From: Chrysopilus asiliformis
Taxonomy: Eukaryota > Arthropoda > Insecta > Diptera > Rhagionidae
Assembly: GCA_964034945.1 (NCBI GenBank)
Contig: OZ035961.1
Location: forward strand, 41,940,184-42,004,183
Length of the DNA stretch: 64,000 nt
Direction of reading: 5' to 3'
Below are positions 58,525 to 64,000 of this stretch, one piece after another (position 1 is the stretch's first letter; each line of letters starts with the position of its first letter). The notes beneath the pieces are model-generated. The model was not told the DNA's origin and searched no databases. It saw only the letters and a program-made list of their open reading frames with translations. Position numbers and translations under genes: made by a program.

Positions 58525-61500
58525 ATGGAGGAGAAAATAAAATTAGCGTAAAATTATTGTTTTTTATAATACAGTGAATATTTAATTAAGCATAAATTTA
58601 CTTTTAGTTGGGCTAAATTCAAAAAGGTATGCCAGCCCACCTTCGTTGGTCGTGATACTGTAGCATTGGCAAGTGGAAATCTAATAATATTCACCAATAC
58701 GAAAACGGGGGAGGTTTTCAACTACCGAGCAGCAGGAGATGAATTTGGTGACGGAGTGTCCTGTGTCAGTGGTCATCGCAGTTTGCCGATATTGGCATTT
58801 GCAGAACTTTGTATTAAACCTCGAATCTTCATATTGTCCTTTCCCGAACTGAAGACTTTGCAAGTTTTGAGAAGTATAAGAATTCGAATTTCGAATACCA
58901 CCTTTTAAATTTTTCTGTAGGTCAACATTCAGGGGCATATTTAGAAGTTAGATTTTCGGAAACTGAATACTTAGTTTCACTCTCTGGAGTCCCAAATTGT
59001 CAACTGGAAATATGGAACTGGAGATCTGGAAAGTTGTTAGTTGTTCAGGATACCGGAATTAACTCTCATTACCAAAATATAAAATGCAATCGATCCAATC
59101 CATTGATGATTGCCCAATATGCCCCCGATTTAGCTAAGTTAAACGTTTGGGAGACTTACGTGAGTTTGGAGCAGGCATTTTTGATAAAGAGGCCGATAAA
59201 TATTCCCTTCATTAAACGCGATTCTAGAATTTCCCTAACATTTGGAATTGAGGGGAATATTTATCTAGTAGATAAAATTGGAAATTTATTTAGTGTGAGT
59301 AATATTATGGTATCTTTGGTTTGCTCTTTATTCAAAGAATTTCTTTTCTCCGATTCAGCTTTATCCGTCATCCGGAGTAACAAAAGAAATCTGGCATTGG
59401 AAGGGGGAAATTGGGAATTTCAAAACAAATATCTGTTTCTATAGAGGTGGATTCGTTATTGCTGGAAGTAATCATTATCTGTCTTTTGTGAAGAAAGTAA
59501 ACGGTATATGGTCTGAAATTTGGTCCATTAAGAATTTCAAGGGAAACTCGTATTTACGTGTTCTGAATTATGAGACGCTTTTCGGTATTAGCGAACATTC
59601 AGCGATCAAGTGCTTAAAAGATACAGAAGATGGGCAAGAATTCGAACAAATCGGAACACCAGATATGTGTGTTAAGTTTTTCGATCTGTTACAACCTGCA
59701 TGCGAGTTCATAACGGCTATAACGTTGTCAGATGAGATTACAATATTAGATATCTCTAATGGTGACTTGGTAAGTTTTGATTTCGTAGCTTAACTTTATA
59801 TTCACAGATTGATTCCCTTACCCTTGGAGCACAATGAACGCAACCAAGCCGCAACTAAGGACGCTTCGAACTGTCACGCAACGCAGTTCAGGAGCGGTTG
59901 AGCACAATAGAACCGTCATCTGTTGCGTTGTGAGACAAGCACAGAAAAATTAAAAGTGTACTAAAGTAGAAAAATATATAAAAAATGGATAATTTTGAAG
60001 CGATAATTTGCTTTGTTGGTCTTTATCTTTGTTATTTGTATGTTATTGCAATAAAGCTATCAATTTTTTCTTGAACAAAATTTCCCCAACCTCACTTTAT
60101 GAACTGTCAACGCAGAATTGTTGCGTTAAAGTTCAAAGTTTGGCAACTTTTGCGTCGATGGTTGCGTTCAATGCGTTCACTGTGCTCACTCAAAAGCATT
60201 TCTGTGAAATAAACTCGTAAGTGACATTTGGATGCGTGATGGTTGCGGCTTGATTGCGTTCATTGTGCTCCAAGGGTTAGACGTGCGCCTCAAGTCGAGG
60301 TGAGGCGAGGCGCGTGAAATTAGGTATTCCCTTAAGCAGGGTTTAGACGAAGCGAGTAACTCGCTGCAAGTAGACGTAAATACACGCGATTTGAGCTAGT
60401 GTGCGACGCTCGCATATGTGTGAGAATACTCGCTTCTCTCTCAAAAATAATAGAAAGCCATTCTATTTTTCTAGCAAGTAAAAACCAATACAACAACATG
60501 GAACCGTGTAGACAAGAGGTGGTTTTATGTGTGTGTGTTTCGGTTTATTTTATATTTGCTGCTTTGCCAGAAAACGTCGTAACATTTTAAGGAAAAAACG
60601 ACACGGATATAAAAAACTCGTCGGCAACAAACAGTTTCAGGTCGAAATTCGCAAATTTTTCCACAAAAAAGAGTCGTGATATTTTTTCTCAGAAAATTTT
60701 AGGTTATGTTTTCCTTCGGCTGTCATTCTACTTGCAACGATTTACTCGCATCGTGTAAACGAAGCAAACTACTTGCCTCTCTTTACTCGCAGCGAGTTAC
60801 TCGCTGTGTATAAACCCTGCTTTAGACGCACGAATTGACTCTCGAGAAATTACATTTTTCACCGTCAAAAGGAGTGTTTGGTAAATTGGTCGTATGTGCA
60901 GCCAATAAATGGGGGTATGTGCAGGGAATGCAGGATTTTTTTTAAAAAAAAGCTCACCCAAAAAAACCAAAAAAAAATTTAACGATTAATAAACCCAATA
61001 AAACCCCTAAAAAAAGACAGCAAAAAATATTTGGTTTTATTTAGGAATATTATATAAAAATAAGTTCTTGAGTGGTGTGCTCAATAATAATTCAGGAAAT
61101 TTTTCATAAGAAATAGTCGTCTTTTCATGAGAAATAGACGTCACGTCTTTAATCTTCGTTTCCATTACAAACAAATTTTAACGTTTTCCACAACTTTAAC
61201 GTTTTCCACAAGCATTCTCCACAACTTTGTTTGCTTCCGTTATCCGGTATCTTTTACCGTTATTGAGATATTTTCTTTAAAATCCAAAAAAATCGATTTT
61301 TGTGAATGCAAACTAATGGTTCCCCCCAAAAGTAGTTGAAGGAAGAACTAAAGATATGAAAATTCTCTACATTTTTGTGTTTTACCGTAAATCGATATCT
61401 TTTACCGTTATCGAATTATTTCAGATTTTCTAAAATTAAAATTCATATTTCTATATAAACTAAAATTTGTTTCGTAGTGTTAACGCGTACTCGTAAATTG

Positions 61501-62566
61501 TGCAGAAATGTAGATTTTGTATAAGAAAGTCATGTGCTGTTCACATCAAATATTTTATAATTTTTTTTTATCATTTCAGATCACATCAATTTCGTTGCCA
61601 AATATTATTTGTATTCGATCACATCCTCTATATCCAATAATAGCCATTGGAGACGAAAATGGTGTTGTCTTCCTGCTTTCATTTTACTATTTAACAAAAC
61701 CAATATTTATTTCAAAATTTCACCTGTGTGATTCTGTAATTGAAAGCCTAAAATTTAATCAAGCTGGGGATACACTTTTCGTAAAAGATCGCCTTGGAGA
61801 TTTTTTTATTATTCGAGGAAAAATTGGCGTTAAACTGGAAGTTGTTGCTCATCTCCCATATTTGAAATACATTTTCGATTTCTGTATACTTGAAACGGAA
61901 GATAATCTTAACATTATTATTTTATCGACAACAGACAAGGATGAAGTAGTTTCGAAAACAGTTGATCGAGTGATTATATCGAAAGCAGACTATCAAATTG
62001 AAATTAAAAGCTTAAATCTACCGCATAATTTCACATCCATTGAAACTTTAAACAATAATCTCAGTCAGATTGTAGCGACGCAGTTTCTTGAAAACCATGC
62101 CTACATATTTGAATTAAAGAACGATGGCAGCCTAATTGAAATTGAGATTCTTCGAACACTTCATCAACTAAAATATATTCGAGTGAATTGCGATTCATAC
62201 AACATAATTACGTGGGGCATGGATGGACTGGTTTGTATTTTTGATGTTGAAACGAGGACGTTAAGAGATGCCTACGTTGCTCACAGTAGGCGAAGACAGG
62301 GAATTAAATACGCACGATGCACTCCAAATTATAAGTTTGTTTTAGTATTTTTAAGTGTTGCGACTTTTTCCTATGAAATACCTTGTTTTGTAGATATATT
62401 GTAACTTTGGGACACACCGGAAATCTTCAGGCATTTTTACTGCCAACAGAAGTGAGAAAAATATCATCAAAGGTAACTGAATTCCAAGAATCTCTTCAAA
62501 CGCAATTTATGGAGGAATTACTAACAAACGAAACACCGGGATTTGAGCCCAAGGAAGATTCTGAAG
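58525..62566 (+). CDS. Cfap43: CFAP43-like cilia/flagella-associated WD-repeat protein, 5' part
   Basis: Six exons: 58525-58547, 58608-58873, 58921-59294, 59359-59769, 61580-62334 and 62394-62566; phases join and encode 667 aa, after which the gene leaves the window (human CFAP43 is about 1,665 aa). CFAP43 is an axonemal tether protein needed for sperm flagella and motile cilia. The match rests on the N-terminal beta-propeller: KWAQ-like WAKFKKVCQPTFVGRDTVAL, LASGNLIIFTNTKTGE, CIKPRIFILSFPELKTLQVL, LSGVPNCQLEIWNWRSGKLL, RGGFVIAG and WGMDGLVCIFDVETRTLRDAY. The first coding exon is only 23 nt. Intron 4 (1,810 bp) carries two MITEs. Final exon: TPGFEPKEDSE before a GTAGAA donor. CFAP44 or another CFAP WD protein is the main alternative. 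Confidence 0.83.
59821..60276. mobile_element. PIF/Harbinger-type MITE in Cfap43 intron 4
   Basis: CCCTTGGAGCACAATGAACG at the left, inverted at the right (CGTTCATTGTGCTCCAAGGG); TTA on both sides (59818-59820, 60277-60279). Subterminal CAACCAAGCCGCAAC repeats extend the inverted region. 456 bp. Confidence 0.8.
60335..60821. mobile_element. Second PIF/Harbinger-type MITE in Cfap43 intron 4
   Basis: AGCAGGGTTTAGACGAAGCG at the left and, reverse-complemented, AGCAGGGTTTATACACAGCG at the right, both continuing AGTAACTCGCTGC; TTA at 60332-60334 and 60822-60824. 487 bp. Confidence 0.75.
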
Positions 62567-62732
62567 GTAGAAAAATAAGATTATTGCAAAAAAAATCGGA
62601 AATTCTATGTTTTTTCATCTGCATTATTAAACTCACAAAACAAAACTCTTCCATTTGTATGCGGGTTTTTGTTATCAAAAATCGCATCAAAATCGGTTTA
62701 ATAGTTTTCGAGTAAAGTTCGCGCATTAAGAC

Positions 62733-63371
62733 TAATACTATGTTCACACAGACGCAAAATTACGTAATTTTGAAGATTTTCGTAATTTTGAACGAAATCT
62801 TGCTCGAAATCACGAGATTTCTAGTACATTAACCTGTTTTCAAAATCACTAAAAGTATGCAATTTCCACAAAATTACGAACGAAATCAAGCAAAAACAAT
62901 GTCTACAACCCTGCATCACTTATTCAGCTCTCTTCAGCACATCAGTTTTGAGAAGTTGTGACATTTGTGCTGCATTGGAAAAACGGAAATATAAGAAAAA
63001 GAAGCCGTATTCCGCACGCGAAGAGGATACATTAGTAAACAACCTACGCAGGGCAAAAAAAATGGACCTGTTTTTGATGCGATTAGATATTAAATGGAAA
63101 ATAATTGTTTATTTTCATTACAGATAATTTCCATTTTCGTCTAAAGTGTCTAATTCTGTTTGCACATATTTCATTGATGTTTTGAATTATATTATTCATC
63201 ATATTACTAAAATTCATAGTAATCCTACACGAAATTCCTCGATCCATTTTTGAACTAACGTAGTTGAAATGTCAAACAAAATTACTTTAACCTCTGTGTG
63301 AACACTTTGGTTTAAGATCTAAATCGTTTCGCAAAATTACGTGATTTTGCGTCAGTGTGAACATAGTATTA
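62733..63371. mobile_element. Inverted-repeat element with SANT-like remnant
   Basis: TAATACTATGTTCACAC at the left and its inverse at the right, continuing to GACGCAAAATTACGT. AAGAC occurs on both sides (62728-62732, 63372-63376). In between, plus strand 62985-63060 reads KYKKKKPYSAREEDTLVNNL, like the start of a Myb/SANT domain. 639 bp. Confidence 0.65.
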
Positions 63372-63457
63372 AAGACTTGACCCGACTAACTCATCAACGC
63401 CTAGCCAAACCCTTGAAGCTAGAAACCTGAATTTTTTCTGTATATATGCGCCATGGC

Positions 63458-63722
63458 CATATCGCTACTTCGGAGGAAGACTGTCACAACTCAAAAAAAT
63501 GTCGAATTTGTACTAAAGGTGCGGAAGAGTGGTAATTATGGTATACTTTGTTGTAGAAGAGTGTCACAATTGTAACTTATAATTCTGACCACTTCTCGTT
63601 ACTGTAGATATTTTCTAAATATCAAAAACACTAACACAAAATATCAGAATAACTTTAAAACGTCATTTCCCAAAATTTACAATTTTTGAGTTGTGACAGT
63701 CTTCCTCCGAAGTAGCGATATG
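63458..63722. mobile_element. MITE with about 40-bp terminal inverted repeats
   Basis: CATATCGCTACTTCGGAGGA then AGACTGTCACAACTCAAAAA at the left; the exact inverse ends at 63722. 265 bp, non-coding. Target duplication not determined. Confidence 0.8.
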
Positions 63723-64000
63723 ACTTAAGCTGGCCAAACATTATGGGACTTGTTGTACAACTTGGTTCGGTTGTAGCAGGCAAGGTTGAATTTTAGGTTT
63801 GACAAACGGTTGGATAAAATCGAAACCCTGTTGAATTTTTGTAGGCGTGATTTCCTGTTGTACAAACCGTGTATGGTCATGTTGTGCATCCTGAGTTACA
63901 ACTTTAGTTGCATCGTTGCACGACCACCTCGTTTACTCGTCTTTGCAAAACTAATGTTTGTCAAACTAGTTGTATGAAATCTCTCTACGTGTATGGCCTC

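Larger units (their letters stand above)
62567..64000. other. Probable Cfap43 intron with MITEs
   Basis: After the GT at 62567 no further exon is recognisable. The stretch contains the elements at 62733-63371 and 63458-63722. A third element is truncated by the window edge, with its left end near 63731 (GGCCAAACATTATGGGACTT). Confidence 0.5.

Overview
This 64 kb window is AT-rich, intron-containing eukaryotic DNA, almost certainly from an insect. The gene set (mitochondrial NADP-IDH, transhydrogenase, CFAP43, TRAX), GT-AG introns with a tight minimum near 55-65 nt, and Helitron, Helentron/DINE-like, mariner and PIF/Harbinger debris fit a nematoceran-type dipteran or a similar insect. I cannot name the species. 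Five genes are complete with high confidence, two more (APLF and RBM34) are likely complete, and CFAP43 runs off the right edge. Many of the exons were joined by hand on reading frame and splice phase.

Layout. 1-9.8 kb is a compact gene cluster: Hibch (-, 3-hydroxyisobutyryl-CoA hydrolase, valine catabolism) is head-to-head with Tsnax (+, translin-associated factor X). Tsnax is tail-to-tail with an APLF-like DNA-repair gene (-) whose 3' end overlaps it. Then come Iba57 (+, mitochondrial Fe-S assembly, 9.8-10.9 kb), a 3 kb stack of nested transposons (11.3-13.7 kb) and Rbm34 (-, nucleolar RNA-binding protein, 14.1-15.2 kb). From 17.3 to 28.9 kb lies mitochondrial NADP-dependent isocitrate dehydrogenase (-). 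Its presequence exon sits about 10 kb from the rest, across a repeat-filled intron that also holds a decayed Nup37-like copy.

28.9-47.2 kb is gene-poor. It contains Helitrons, a LINE remnant inside a Helitron, a hAT element inside a piggyBac-type MITE, PIF/Harbinger MITEs, and a multi-level composite element (41.6-45.7 kb) carrying a 122-bp higher-order satellite and a very long palindrome. 47.2-56.4 kb is nicotinamide nucleotide transhydrogenase (Nnt, +, 12 exons), whose fifth intron was enlarged to 4.8 kb by insertions. 58.5 kb to the end is the 5' part of a CFAP43-like flagellar WD-repeat gene (+).

Functional theme. Hibch, Iba57, Idh and Nnt all act in mitochondria. Idh and Nnt both produce mitochondrial NADPH. 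There is no operon-like organisation, so this is probably coincidental proximity. The main feature of the window is density and nesting of non-autonomous DNA transposons, many with intact target-site duplications that let the insertion order be read directly.
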